Positions 6,581 through 15,622 of a stretch of DNA of 30,874 nt are shown piece after piece. The notes under the pieces were generated by a model, which saw only the letters and a program-made list of their open reading frames with translations, made no database searches and was not told the origin of the DNA. This stretch comes from Treponema sp. (GTDB lineage: Bacteria; Spirochaetota; Spirochaetia; Treponematales; Treponemataceae). The stretch spans positions 1 to 30,874 of the forward strand of contig JAEDJA010000030.1 in NCBI GenBank assembly GCA_016296575.1, read 5' to 3'. Made by a program: the position numbers and the translations under genes. Each line of letters begins with the position of its first letter. Positions within the stretch are counted from its first letter, which is position 1.

Positions 6581-7993
6581 ATGAAACAGCACGGAACACT
6601 TACTAAAGACAATCACGCAGCTTTGTGGCATGGACGCTTTGAAGAAGGCCCTGATGCAGAAGCAGTTGATTTTGAAACATCTATCCACGTTGATGAAAGA
6701 ATGGCTCTGGATGATATAAAAGGTAGTATTGCCCACGCAACTATGCTTTCTAAAGTGGGACTCATTTCCAAAGATGAAGAAAAACAGATTGTGGAAGGAC
6801 TTAAATCAATCGAGAACGACCTGAATTCAGGAAAACTTGCTATTGATTACAGTGCCGAAGATATTCACTCATTTATTGAAGCAACACTCACAGATCGAGT
6901 TGGAGAACCTGGAAAAAAAGTTCATACAGGACGCAGCCGAAATGACCAGATTGCTTTGGATGAACGACTTTACCTTAAAAGATTTATTCCTGAACTTCAG
7001 GCAAGCATCGTAACTCTTATTGATGCACTTTCTTCCATAGCAAAAAATCATACAGAAGATTTGATTCCGGGCTTTACACACATGCAGCATGCCCAGCCTG
7101 TAACACTATCTCAGCATCTTTGCGCATGGGCATTCATGCTTACAAGAGATCACGGACGTCTTTCTGATGCACTTAAACGAATTGATTACTCACCTATAGG
7201 AAGTTGTGCTTTAGCTGGAAGCGGACTTCCATTGGACCGCCGTTTTGAAGCTGATCTTCTTGGATTTGCAAATGTTACTCAGAATTCATTGGATTCAGTT
7301 TCAGACCGAGATTACTGCATTGAAACTGTAAGCGCACTTTCACTTTGTCAAATGCATCTTTCCCGTTTTTGTGAAGAAATTGTTCTTTGGGCAACTACTG
7401 AATTTGGATTTATCGATCTTAGTGAAAAATGGTCCACTGGTTCATCAATCATGCCTCAGAAAAAAAATCCTGATTTTGCAGAACTTATCCGCGGAAGAAC
7501 AGGAAAAGTTTATGGTGATTTGATTGCTCTTCTTACAATGATGAAAGCCCTTCCTCTTGCTTACGATCGTGATATGCAGGAAGACAAGGAAAGTCTTTTT
7601 GATGCCTGTGATACAGTTCTTTCCTGTATTCGAGTATTTACACATATGATTTCAACAGCTAAATGGAATACACAGCGTATGGAAAGTCTGTGCGACGGTG
7701 GATTTTTGAATGCTACAGACGTTGCAGATTATCTTGTATGCAAAGGACTGCCTTTCCGTACAGCCCACGGTGTTTCTGCAAGATTAGTTCGTCTTTCCAT
7801 CGACAAAAACTGTAAACTGGAAGATCTTTCTTTTGAAGAATACAAAGAAGCCTCCCCTCTTTTTGAAAAGGACATTTTTGAAAAGATTACACCAAAAGCT
7901 TCTGCCATGGCTCGAAAAACAACAGGTGGACCATCGGTAGAAACTGTAAAAGTTCAGATTGCGGAATTGGAAAATTTCGTAAAAAATAATTAA
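6581..7993 (+). CDS. argH: Argininosuccinate lyase
   Basis: Splits argininosuccinate into arginine and fumarate, the last step of arginine synthesis; a cytoplasmic tetramer of the fumarase/aspartase superfamily. 470 aa, the usual length. Family motifs visible: HTGRSRNDQ (about 115-123), the histidine segment GFTHMQHAQP (165-174), and the superfamily signature GSSIMPQKKNPD (about 287-298) on the mobile loop that carries the catalytic serine. ATG 6581 (MKQHGTLTKDN) is chosen over an in-frame TTG at 6545, because that TTG overlaps the -35 box and would add 12 residues not typical of ArgH. It is 21 bp ahead of an amino-acid ABC importer in the same direction, so all four genes are probably one operon. 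Confidence 0.93.
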   Translation: MKQHGTLTKDNHAALWHGRFEEGPDAEAVDFETSIHVDERMALDDIKGSIAHATMLSKVGLISKDEEKQIVEGLKSIENDLNSGKLAIDYSAEDIHSFIEATLTDRVGEPGKKVHTGRSRNDQIALDERLYLKRFIPELQASIVTLIDALSSIAKNHTEDLIPGFTHMQHAQPVTLSQHLCAWAFMLTRDHGRLSDALKRIDYSPIGSCALAGSGLPLDRRFEADLLGFANVTQNSLDSVSDRDYCIETVSALSLCQMHLSRFCEEIVLWATTEFGFIDLSEKWSTGSSIMPQKKNPDFAELIRGRTGKVYGDLIALLTMMKALPLAYDRDMQEDKESLFDACDTVLSCIRVFTHMISTAKWNTQRMESLCDGGFLNATDVADYLVCKGLPFRTAHGVSARLVRLSIDKNCKLEDLSFEEYKEASPLFEKDIFEKITPKASAMARKTTGGPSVETVKVQIAELENFVKNN

Positions 7994-8014
7994 TTTCTTT
8001 TTTGGAGAAAAAAA

Positions 8015-8824
8015 ATGAAAAAAATCACTTTGATCTGTGCAGTCCTTATGGCTCTTGCACTTACAGGATGTAAGAAAACAGAAAAAACAAGCTCAGCTGA
8101 TAATTCAGTTGCAGAACTGAAAGCCCGAGGAACATTTGTTCTTGGTCTTGATGATTCTTTCCCACCACTGGGATACCGCAGCGATGACAATGAAATCGTA
8201 GGATACGACATTGATCTTGGTAAAGAAGTTGCAAAACGACTTGGAGTTTCTTTCAAAGCTCAGCCAATTGACTGGGATGCTAAAGAAATGGAGCTTAATA
8301 CAAAACGCATTGACTGTATCTGGAACGGTTTTACAATGACAGATGAACGTATCAATGCACTTTCATTCTCAAAAGCTTACCTTAACAACGAACAGGTACT
8401 TGTTGTTCGCGCCAAAGACAATATCAAATCACTTTCAGATATGAAAGGGAAAGTTGTAGGACTTCAGAGTGGTTCAAGTGCTCAGGAAGCTGTTGATGGA
8501 AACACAAGTTTCAAAGATTCTCTTGGTTCAATCGTATTTTTTAAGGATAATGTAACAGCCCTTAACGACCTTGGAATTGGCGGTGTTGACGGTGTTGTAA
8601 TGGACAGTGTAGTAGCAAACTATGCAATTTCTGAAGGAAACCTTCCTTACGTAATTGTTGATGAAGCACTTTCACGTGAATCATACGGTATCGGATTCAG
8701 AAAAGAAGATGCACAGCTTCGTGATGAAGTACAGAAAATACTCGAAGAAATGGCCAAAGATGGAACTGTTGCTAGAATCAGCACAAAATGGTTTGGTAAA
8801 GACATTTCTGTAATCGGAAAATAA
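8015..8824 (+). CDS. Amino-acid ABC transporter substrate-binding lipoprotein
   Basis: 269 aa. A lipoprotein signal ends in LTGC with lipidated C19. The mature protein is a family 3 periplasmic binding protein for polar amino acids: GTFVLGLDDSFPPLGYR at the start, GYDIDLGKEVAKRLG, and DCIWNGFTMTDERINAL, where the arginine helps hold the ligand carboxylate. It delivers substrate to the permease and ATPase encoded next. Ribosome site TTGGAG lies 9 nt before the ATG. The substrate is not clear from sequence. Its place right behind argH suggests arginine or a related cationic amino acid, but cystine or glutamine importers look alike. Confidence 0.88.
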   Translation: MKKITLICAVLMALALTGCKKTEKTSSADNSVAELKARGTFVLGLDDSFPPLGYRSDDNEIVGYDIDLGKEVAKRLGVSFKAQPIDWDAKEMELNTKRIDCIWNGFTMTDERINALSFSKAYLNNEQVLVVRAKDNIKSLSDMKGKVVGLQSGSSAQEAVDGNTSFKDSLGSIVFFKDNVTALNDLGIGGVDGVVMDSVVANYAISEGNLPYVIVDEALSRESYGIGFRKEDAQLRDEVQKILEEMAKDGTVARISTKWFGKDISVIGK

Positions 8825-8849
8825 ATTAAATCATCTGGAGGATTGGAAA

Positions 8850-9527
8850 ATGGATCCGCGTTATGTAAAAATGATTATCACTATGCTTCACGGAACAGTT
8901 ACATCCCTTGAAGTATTTTTCCTGACTCTTCTATTTTCCATTCCTCTTGCACTTCCTGTTTCATATGGACGTATGAGCAGGAACAAGATTATTTCGGGAA
9001 TAACAAATTTTTTCCTCCTGATAATCCGAGGCACTCCTCTAATGCTTCAGCTTCTGGTTGTATATTTTGGACCTGGGCTTTTAGTACGCTGGCTTCAGAC
9101 AAAAGGATTTCAGATTAACTTTAGGTGGAACCGATTTGCTGCCGCTATAATTGCACTTACCATCAACTATTCAGCCTATTTTGCAGAAATTTACCGTGGA
9201 GGAATTGAATCAATACCACAAGGACAGTATGAAGCTGCAAAAGTTCTGGGATACACTCAAGGTCAGACCTTTTTCAGAATTATATTGCCTCAAGTACTTA
9301 AACGAATTACTCCTGCCATGGGAAATGAGGTTATTACGCTTGTAAAAGATACAGCTCTTGTATCTGTAATCGGTGTAAGTGAACTTCTTATGGTAGCAAA
9401 GGAAAGACAGAGTGCACTTTTCTCATTCTGGCCTTTATTCATTGCAGGTATTTTCTATTTTATAATGAACTGGGGCGTTTCTTTTGCCTTTGAAAAACTT
9501 GAAAAGAAGTTTGATTACTATAAATAG
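8850..9527 (+). CDS. Polar amino-acid ABC transporter permease (HisM type)
   Basis: 225-aa inner-membrane protein with about five hydrophobic segments. The HisM/QM family phrase IIRGTPLMLQLLVVYFG (58-74) and the EAA loop that docks on the ATPase (YEAAKVLGYTQGQTFFRIIL, 127-146, followed by P) are both intact. Only one permease gene is present, so the channel is probably a homodimer. Strong ribosome site TGGAGGA before the ATG. It lies 25 bp after the binding-protein gene and 20 bp before the ATPase. Confidence 0.9.
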   Translation: MDPRYVKMIITMLHGTVTSLEVFFLTLLFSIPLALPVSYGRMSRNKIISGITNFFLLIIRGTPLMLQLLVVYFGPGLLVRWLQTKGFQINFRWNRFAAAIIALTINYSAYFAEIYRGGIESIPQGQYEAAKVLGYTQGQTFFRIILPQVLKRITPAMGNEVITLVKDTALVSVIGVSELLMVAKERQSALFSFWPLFIAGIFYFIMNWGVSFAFEKLEKKFDYYK

Positions 9528-9547
9528 ATTATGTGAGGAGGATAAAA

Positions 9548-10297
9548 ATGGAAGAAATCATTACCGTATCAGGAATTAAAAAATCTTTCGGAACAACCGA
9601 AGTTCTTAAAGACATTTCATTTTCTCTTCACAAGGGAAAAGTTCTAAGTATAATCGGACCATCTGGCAGCGGAAAATCTACAATGCTTAGATGCATTTCC
9701 CAGCTTGAAACAATAGATGATGGAACAATTACCATCTGTGGAGAAAATCTTGTTGAAAACGGTGTTTACGCAAACAAAGATAAACTCCGTTACATTGCCC
9801 TAAAAAGTGGTCTTGTATTCCAGAATTTCAATCTTTTTCCACACTACTCTGTTTTGAAAAATATAACAGATGCTCAGATCCATGTTCTTAAAAAATCCAG
9901 GGAAGAAGCGGAAAAAACAGCTCTTGAACTTTTGGACAGAATGGGACTTAAAGACAAGGCAAATAATTATCCATGTCAGCTTTCTGGTGGACAGCAGCAG
10001 CGTGTAAGTATCGCACGAGCTTTAGCATTAAAACCTGAAGTACTTCTTTTTGATGAACCCACCTCTGCACTGGATCCTGAACTTACTGGTGAAATTCTTG
10101 AAGTTATAAAAGATCTTGCAAAAGAAAAAATGACAATGCTTGTTGTTACCCATGAAATGGCTTTTGCCAGGGACATAAGTGACTACATTGTTTTCATGGA
10201 TGGTGGAGTTATTGTTGAAGAGGGAAAACCAGAAGACGTTATAAACAATCCTCAACAGGAACGAACAAAAGCTTTTCTTAAAAGATTTTCAAACTAA
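9548..10297 (+). CDS. Polar amino-acid ABC transporter ATP-binding protein
   Basis: 250-aa ABC ATPase that powers the importer. Walker A GPSGSGKST (37-45), Q-loop in VFQNFNLFPH, signature LSGGQQQR (145-152), Walker B VLLFDEPTSALDPE (165-178) and the switch histidine in VTHEM (200-204) are all present. The FNLFPH phrase after the Q-loop is typical of the GlnQ/HisP group. ATG 9548 is preferred over an in-frame GTG at 9533 because a GAGGAGG ribosome site lies between them, 6 nt before the ATG. It is the last gene of the argH operon. Its stop codon is 16 bp from the convergent TPR gene. Confidence 0.92.
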   Translation: MEEIITVSGIKKSFGTTEVLKDISFSLHKGKVLSIIGPSGSGKSTMLRCISQLETIDDGTITICGENLVENGVYANKDKLRYIALKSGLVFQNFNLFPHYSVLKNITDAQIHVLKKSREEAEKTALELLDRMGLKDKANNYPCQLSGGQQQRVSIARALALKPEVLLFDEPTSALDPELTGEILEVIKDLAKEKMTMLVVTHEMAFARDISDYIVFMDGGVIVEEGKPEDVINNPQQERTKAFLKRFSN

Positions 10298-10313
10298 GTT
10301 TAATCATCAAAAA

Positions 10314-12179
10314 CTATTCTGAAAGCCCGGCCAATCTTGATTTTAGAAGCTGGGCTTTTGCATTTGAAGGATTAACAGAACAGGCATAGTCACAGGCACG
10401 CAAAGCATTCTTAATCTGTCCTTCAGATTTATAGATTTCTGCAATGCGGTAAAAACATTCTGAACGCAAAGATTTTCTGCTTTCACGGCCACTTGCTTTT
10501 CCGTAAAGATCTAGTGCGTCTGTAACTTGTGTTGTTGAAAAATAGAAATTAGCAAGATTCATTACAGATTCGGTAGAAACACCGGCAGTTAATTCATGAT
10601 CATTTCGTATTCCCGAACTTTCAAAACAGACATATTCACCAAGGCGAGCAGCCTGATCTTTCTGTCTATAATAAAGTGCAAACCAGAAGGCAAATTCACA
10701 ATCAAGATTATCCATTGAATCAACATTATCGGCAGACTGATCTATCATACTGGCGGTTGCTGAAAATCCGTATTTCTTTACAAGGAATTTGGAAAACAGC
10801 TCATAGGCTTCATCATAACGTCCAGTCTTCAATAAGAAAGTCAGTGTATAGTGAACAAGAACATCGTTGAAAATGGCTGTTTCATAACTCTGATGTTCAA
10901 TAAGCTTATAAAGATCTGTTACCTTTTCAGTGTCTGAGCTTTTATTGTCTGATTTATACTGCAAATCCAGCCGAGTAATATACAGATAAGGATTTTTTGT
11001 TTTTTCCAGAGCAAGGTCCAGTCTATACAAAGCATCAGACAATGGAATTTTTGGACGATTATCATAATCTTCCATTTCAAGAGTTTTAATTCCAGCTTTT
11101 CTTAATGACTGAACTTCTGCATCTTCAATTCGTTCCTGATTAGATTCCCATGCAAAATTTGAATAAAGTATAATAGAAGGAACATAATAAGGATAATTCA
11201 TAACCGCATCACAAAGCAAATCACGGGCTTTTTCAGCATTTCCCTCATTCATGTTCCATAAAGCAGCATTTGCAAAGGTAAGTGGAAGAATTTCATTATC
11301 CTTAAGATCTTCACTCACCTCTCCATTTACACAGTAGAGAGAAAGAAGCTTTTCACGTAAGGTTTCTGCATTCTCATAATCATAGTTCAAATAACGGCAA
11401 TCACTTTCCAGAGCATAAAGACGGATTACAGAATCTTCGGAAAGAAAAGAAGAATTACCTGAGGAATTATAAAAAACAAAAGTATCCCAGATACATTCAA
11501 GGGCACGTGCATAATTTCCGCAGTCATAATTCACCAGCGTCCAAAAATATGAATCCATGGCATTGGAAAAAACTTCCGGTGTAATTTCTGCTGCCTTGGA
11601 ATAATGACCGGTACGAAGAAAATAAGCGGCTGAATTTCTTAACCATACCGGATTTTTGCTGACATTATATGCACTATAAAATAATGAAAGATATTCCTCA
11701 TCAAGAAGGAACTGTTCAACACTTTTATTCTGAAATTCTGATTCGCGGAAACGGAAAATATATTCACTATATATGGAAGAATAATCTGTTTTTTTTAGCT
11801 TTCCAGCATACTTTCCAGCTTCTTCAAGATTATTTTCATTCAATAAAAGCTTTGTATAAACTGCAAGAAGTTCCGGATTATCAGGATTCTTTTTTACTGA
11901 TTTCTGGAGAAGTTTTCGTGCACTTTCAGTTTCATCTAGTGTAACGTAGCGTTTATAGATGCCAAGGACAGACCAGCTGTCACCAGCATTCTTTTCAAGC
12001 TTCTTAAGATCTTTAAGGGCTTGTTTAGTTTGTCCCATGCGTACAAGTGCATCAATTTCGGAAAGTGTTGTTATAATGCTTGTTGAATTGGCTGATGTAG
12101 AACAGGACATAAAAAACCCGGCACAAAGAACACTTAATGCGAAAAACACTCTGAATATTCTTTTACCGGATTTTTTCAT
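10314..12179 (-). CDS. TPR-repeat lipoprotein, function unknown
   Basis: 621 aa. The N terminus is a spirochaete-type lipoprotein signal ending in FMSC (C26), so the protein is probably membrane-anchored outside the cytoplasm. The body consists of helical tetratricopeptide-like repeats: GQTKQALKDLKKLEK, YKRYVTLDETESARKLLQKS, GHYSKAAEI, NALRACDYACSVNPSNAKAQ near the C terminus. Such repeats bind protein partners. It begins 2 bp after the nusB stop and ends the alaS-SurA-nusB-TPR gene run. The partner is unknown. Placement after a SurA-like chaperone would suit a role in envelope protein handling, but this is only context. Confidence 0.75.
   Translation of the reverse strand: MKKSGKRIFRVFFALSVLCAGFFMSCSTSANSTSIITTLSEIDALVRMGQTKQALKDLKKLEKNAGDSWSVLGIYKRYVTLDETESARKLLQKSVKKNPDNPELLAVYTKLLLNENNLEEAGKYAGKLKKTDYSSIYSEYIFRFRESEFQNKSVEQFLLDEEYLSLFYSAYNVSKNPVWLRNSAAYFLRTGHYSKAAEITPEVFSNAMDSYFWTLVNYDCGNYARALECIWDTFVFYNSSGNSSFLSEDSVIRLYALESDCRYLNYDYENAETLREKLLSLYCVNGEVSEDLKDNEILPLTFANAALWNMNEGNAEKARDLLCDAVMNYPYYVPSIILYSNFAWESNQERIEDAEVQSLRKAGIKTLEMEDYDNRPKIPLSDALYRLDLALEKTKNPYLYITRLDLQYKSDNKSSDTEKVTDLYKLIEHQSYETAIFNDVLVHYTLTFLLKTGRYDEAYELFSKFLVKKYGFSATASMIDQSADNVDSMDNLDCEFAFWFALYYRQKDQAARLGEYVCFESSGIRNDHELTAGVSTESVMNLANFYFSTTQVTDALDLYGKASGRESRKSLRSECFYRIAEIYKSEGQIKNALRACDYACSVNPSNAKAQLLKSRLAGLSE
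10322..10358. terminator. Possible bidirectional hairpin between convergent genes
   Basis: AAAGCCCGGC (10322-10331) pairs with GCTGGGCTTT (10349-10358), 10 pairs including one G-U, with a 17-nt loop. It lies inside the last codons of the TPR gene and just after the ABC operon. The T-tail is short, so it is only a candidate terminator for the plus-strand operon. The two stop codons are 16 bp apart, leaving no other space. Confidence 0.4.
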
Positions 12180-12181
12180 GC

Positions 12182-12634
12182 TTAGGAAGCTGATTCCTTT
12201 GAGATTTTATCAAGTACTGCGTTTACAAAACGATATGATTCATCTGGACTGAAATCTTTAGCAATGGTAACAGCTTCATCAATAACGATGCTGTGATCAA
12301 CAGTTTTCTGCCAGATCATTTCATAAACACCAAGACGCATTGCAGCAAGTGCAACTTTATTCAATCGTTCCAGACTCCAGTCAGACTGAAGATGAGAAGC
12401 AATTTTTTCATCAATTTCCTGGATATGTTCTACTGCTCCACTTACAAGGAAACGGGCAAAAGTTTCTTCTTCTGTCTGTTTACTTGATTTTTCTACAGGT
12501 TCTTCATCCATATCCATTGGGGATACAAGCTTTTCTGTCCAGTTAAACTGAAGAACATCCTCAATTGGTGTTCCACCTACATCCCAGGAAAACAAAGCCT
12601 GAAATGCAAGAATTCGTGCGTTACGGCGTGCCAC
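12182..12634 (-). CDS. nusB: Transcription antitermination factor NusB
   Basis: 150 aa. The NusB family start RRNARILAFQALFSWDV is clear, as are the helical C-terminal motifs LERLNKVALAAMRLGVYEM, VDHSIVIDEAVTIAKDFS and YRFVNAVLDKI. NusB binds NusE (S10) and boxA RNA to keep polymerase going through rRNA operons. A charged insert (about residues 38-55, rich in Glu and Lys) makes it slightly longer than the usual about 140 aa. It starts at GTG, and its G is the last base of the upstream gene's TAG stop, which points to translational coupling. Confidence 0.92.
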   Translation of the reverse strand: MARRNARILAFQALFSWDVGGTPIEDVLQFNWTEKLVSPMDMDEEPVEKSSKQTEEETFARFLVSGAVEHIQEIDEKIASHLQSDWSLERLNKVALAAMRLGVYEMIWQKTVDHSIVIDEAVTIAKDFSPDESYRFVNAVLDKISKESAS

Positions 12635-13719
12635 TAGTTGTTCCCCCAGTCAAGAAGCTTTGTAAGTGCATCACCTGTCTTCTTGCGTTCAAAGTTTGTT
12701 TCTGTTTTAAGCTGCTGAACAACCTCGTTACCGGCTACAGAAAGATACTGATTCTGTTTCTGCTGAGTAAGGATTTCACGAATATAATCGTAAACTGTTA
12801 TTGTTGTTTCAGGCTGCCAAACATCACTGATTGCACACATTTTTGCAGCATACTTTTTCTGAATCATAATAACTTCAAAGAACTGGCCTACATCAACAAT
12901 GTCTGAAACAAAACCTTCTTTTTGATTAAACAAATTAACATAATCAGCATATGCAAGTCCTACTGTAGCAGCATACTGTTCAGTTTTTGGAAGGATAATT
13001 GAACTTGCCTGGAATGCACCCTGTTCAGCTTCAAGAGTAATCTGTTCAGCAGTTTTTTTCTTGTCCACAAGAGAATTTCTAAGTTCGTTTATGCGGATTC
13101 GGGAAGCATCAGCATCAGCTCCTTTTGGATAAAGAATAACAAAAGTCTTTGCCATATCATTCCATACAAAGCTGGATTTATTGCTTTCATAAGCCATGCG
13201 GATTTCTTCATCAGTTGGAGCTATTTTAGCAAGTTCAGCCTGTTTAAGTGAATAAACGTAATTCTGTGCAATAAGCTGAGTTTTAATATAGGCCTTATAA
13301 TCAGCAGAGTTCATACCAACCTGTTCAAGAAGAAGTTGATCCAGTGTATATCCCTGAGCTTTTAAGGCTTCATTTAATTCCTTTTCAGAAACGACAGCAG
13401 CCATGGAAAGTGCATTACAAATATTCTGAATAAAATACTGATCAACATAACTGTCTGGAAGAGAAATACCGGCTTTAGTTGCGGCCTGTACTGTAAGTTT
13501 TTCTTCAATAAGTCCTTCAAGAACCTGTTTTCGCTGATCTACAGTAAGAGATACTTTATTTGTCTTTTCAAGAACTTCACAGCGGGCCTTAACCTGCTTT
13601 ACGGTAATAGTTTCATTTTTATTGATTTTGATTACTGCAAGAGGCTGAAGATCATTCTGTGGGAATGCAAAACCTGTAAGTAAAAGTAAACTAAAAAAAG
13701 CAACAAATAATTTTTTCAT
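12634..13719 (-). CDS. SurA-like periplasmic chaperone / peptidyl-prolyl isomerase-like protein
   Basis: 361 aa with an N-terminal signal (MKKLFVAFFSLLLLTGFAF, cleaved near PQN). Residues about 25-180 resemble the SurA N-terminal chaperone fold: VKQVKARCEVLEK, RKQVLEGLIEEKLTVQAATKAG, then APTDEEIRMAYESNKSSFVW, which usually leads into a parvulin domain. The expected parvulin core is weak, so isomerase activity is doubtful. T. pallidum has a basic membrane protein (Tpn39b) annotated as PPIase-like in the same alaS/nusB setting, as I recall. The likely role is assisting outer-membrane protein folding. ATG 13719 has a GGGGA ribosome site 6 nt upstream; an in-frame TTG 12 bp upstream is less likely. 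It overlaps nusB by one base. Confidence 0.75.
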   Translation of the reverse strand: MKKLFVAFFSLLLLTGFAFPQNDLQPLAVIKINKNETITVKQVKARCEVLEKTNKVSLTVDQRKQVLEGLIEEKLTVQAATKAGISLPDSYVDQYFIQNICNALSMAAVVSEKELNEALKAQGYTLDQLLLEQVGMNSADYKAYIKTQLIAQNYVYSLKQAELAKIAPTDEEIRMAYESNKSSFVWNDMAKTFVILYPKGADADASRIRINELRNSLVDKKKTAEQITLEAEQGAFQASSIILPKTEQYAATVGLAYADYVNLFNQKEGFVSDIVDVGQFFEVIMIQKKYAAKMCAISDVWQPETTITVYDYIREILTQQKQNQYLSVAGNEVVQQLKTETNFERKKTGDALTKLLDWGNN

Positions 13720-13790
13720 ATAATTCCCCAATTATATTTGAAGTAGTTATGCTTATATAACGAACAAACTGTCTGAAAGTTACTAAACTT

Positions 13791-15614
13791 TTAGCCTTCC
13801 AGTGGAAGACCACCGCTGATTGTAGCACGAATACGACGTACACCAGCTGAAGATGACTGTTCTTTTTCAATCTTAAAGTCACCAATCTGTGCTGTGTGCT
13901 GAACGTGTGGACCACCACAAACTTCCTTAGAGAACCAGTCAGTTTTTGGATCCTTACCGATTGTGTAAACCTTAACTTCTTCACCGTATTTGCTGGAGAA
14001 GAGAGCGCGGGCACCTTCGGCTTTTGCTTCGTCCAGAGTCATAATGCGCATATCAACTGGAAGGTCAGCCTTGATCTGTTCATTAACCATGTCCTGAACT
14101 TTCTGAATTTCTTCTTTAGTCATTGGACGTTCGAATGTAAAGTCAAAGCGCATACGTTCGTTGTTGATATTTGAACCTTTCTGAGCAACCTGTTCACCAA
14201 GAACATTAATAAGAGCCTGCTGCAAAAGGTGTGTAGCTGTGTGATATTTGGTAGTTACTTCAGACTGTTCAGCAAGACCACCTTTTGCGGCTCCTGCATC
14301 AGCAGTTTTTGAAGCTTCCTTATGTTTCTGTTCTGCTTCTTTGAAACCTTCAACATCAACTGTGAACCCGTTTTCAAAAGCCAGTTCCTGTGTAAGTTCC
14401 AGTGGGAATCCGAAAGTATCGAAAAGACGGAAAGCAACTTTTCCAGAAATTTCTTTTTTAGGATTCTTCATAAGGTTTGGAAGGAGGCGCTGGAATTCCT
14501 TTTCACCATTTTTAAGGGCTTCACGGAATTTTGCTTCTTCCTGTGTAAGTTCAGATTTAACTTTCTGTGCATTCTGTTCAAGTTCAGGATAAGCATTCTT
14601 GAAGTTTTCGATTACAGTTGCGGCAATTTCTGCAAGGAAGTCTTTGTCGATTCCAAGCTTCATTCCTTCGCGAACTGCACGGCGAATCAGACGGCGGAGA
14701 ACATAACCTGCTCCGATGTTTGAAGGAGAAACACCTTTCTGATCACCAAGAATAAATACAGAAGAACGTGAATGATCAGCAATAATGCGGACTGAACGGT
14801 CTTTTGCTTCATCTGTACCGTAAGTGTAACCTGCCAAAGCTTCTATTTTATTGATGATTGGCTGGAAAACTTCTGTAAGGTAAACAGATGTTTTTCCCTG
14901 AAGAATACAGTTAGTTCTTTCAAGCCCCATACCTGTATCTACATTCTTTTTTGGAAGAGGAATAAGAGTCTTTTCATCTTTGCGTTCAAACTGCATGAAA
15001 ACGTTGTTCCAGATTTCCATCCAGTTGGCGCTGTCAGTACCTTTGTTTGAACCCTGTGGTGGAAGACCTTCTCCAACCCAGTAGAAAATTTCTGTATCAG
15101 GACCACAAGGACCTGTAGGACCTGCTGCCCACCAGTTGTCAGAAGCTGGAAGATATGCAATTTTATCTTCAGGCATACCAACTTCTTTCCAATAACTGGC
15201 TGCTTCTTCATCGCGAGGAGCATTTTCATCACCGGCAAAAACTGTTACAGAGATTTTTTTAGGATCAAGAGCAAGCCATTTTGGACTTGTAAGGAATTCA
15301 TATGAAAATGCGATAGATTCTTTTTTGAAGTAATCACCGAGCGACCAGTTACCAAGCATTTCAAAACATGTAAGGTGACTTGGATCTCCTACTTCATCAA
15401 TATCACCAGTGCGAACACACTTCTGATAGTCTGTAAGACGAGTACCAGCTGGATGTTTTTCACCAAGGAGGTAAGGTACAAGTGGATGCATTCCGGCTGT
15501 TGTAAACAAAACCGACGGATCATTTTCTGGAATTAAAGACTGGCCAGAAATTTCTGAGTGGCCTTTTGATTTAAAAAATTCAATATACTTACTTCTAAGT
15601 TCGTTTGCTGTCAT
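13791..15614 (-). CDS. alaS: Alanyl-tRNA synthetase, compact form without C-Ala domain
   Basis: Charges tRNA-Ala. 607 aa versus about 870 in most bacteria. The class II catalytic core is at the N terminus (LRSKYIEFFKSKGH, FTTAGMHPLVPYLLG, FEMLGNWSLGDYFKKE, GMGLERT), followed by a tRNA-binding segment (GAGYVLRRLIRRAVREG). The editing site is present: H458 and H462 in YHTATHLLQQ, C566 and H570 in CGGPHV. The chain stops just after the editing domain, so the C-terminal C-Ala domain is absent. The editing histidines also come about 100 residues earlier than in E. coli. The reading frame is intact. Short AlaRS is known in treponemes, so this is probably lineage-specific and not damage. ATG 15614 (MTANELRSKY) fits the family start and sits 8 nt after a -10 box. 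Confidence 0.95.
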   Translation of the reverse strand: MTANELRSKYIEFFKSKGHSEISGQSLIPENDPSVLFTTAGMHPLVPYLLGEKHPAGTRLTDYQKCVRTGDIDEVGDPSHLTCFEMLGNWSLGDYFKKESIAFSYEFLTSPKWLALDPKKISVTVFAGDENAPRDEEAASYWKEVGMPEDKIAYLPASDNWWAAGPTGPCGPDTEIFYWVGEGLPPQGSNKGTDSANWMEIWNNVFMQFERKDEKTLIPLPKKNVDTGMGLERTNCILQGKTSVYLTEVFQPIINKIEALAGYTYGTDEAKDRSVRIIADHSRSSVFILGDQKGVSPSNIGAGYVLRRLIRRAVREGMKLGIDKDFLAEIAATVIENFKNAYPELEQNAQKVKSELTQEEAKFREALKNGEKEFQRLLPNLMKNPKKEISGKVAFRLFDTFGFPLELTQELAFENGFTVDVEGFKEAEQKHKEASKTADAGAAKGGLAEQSEVTTKYHTATHLLQQALINVLGEQVAQKGSNINNERMRFDFTFERPMTKEEIQKVQDMVNEQIKADLPVDMRIMTLDEAKAEGARALFSSKYGEEVKVYTIGKDPKTDWFSKEVCGGPHVQHTAQIGDFKIEKEQSSSAGVRRIRATISGGLPLEG

Positions 15615-15622
15615 AATAGAAG

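Noticed and set aside
9533..9547. GTG start for the ABC ATPase
   Set aside because: The GAGGAGG ribosome site lies between this GTG and the ATG at 9548, and family members begin near the ATG.
13691..14014. Possible separate small gene at the 3' end of alaS
   Set aside because: It lies almost entirely inside the alaS frame with no start signal; the alaS protein accounts for this DNA.
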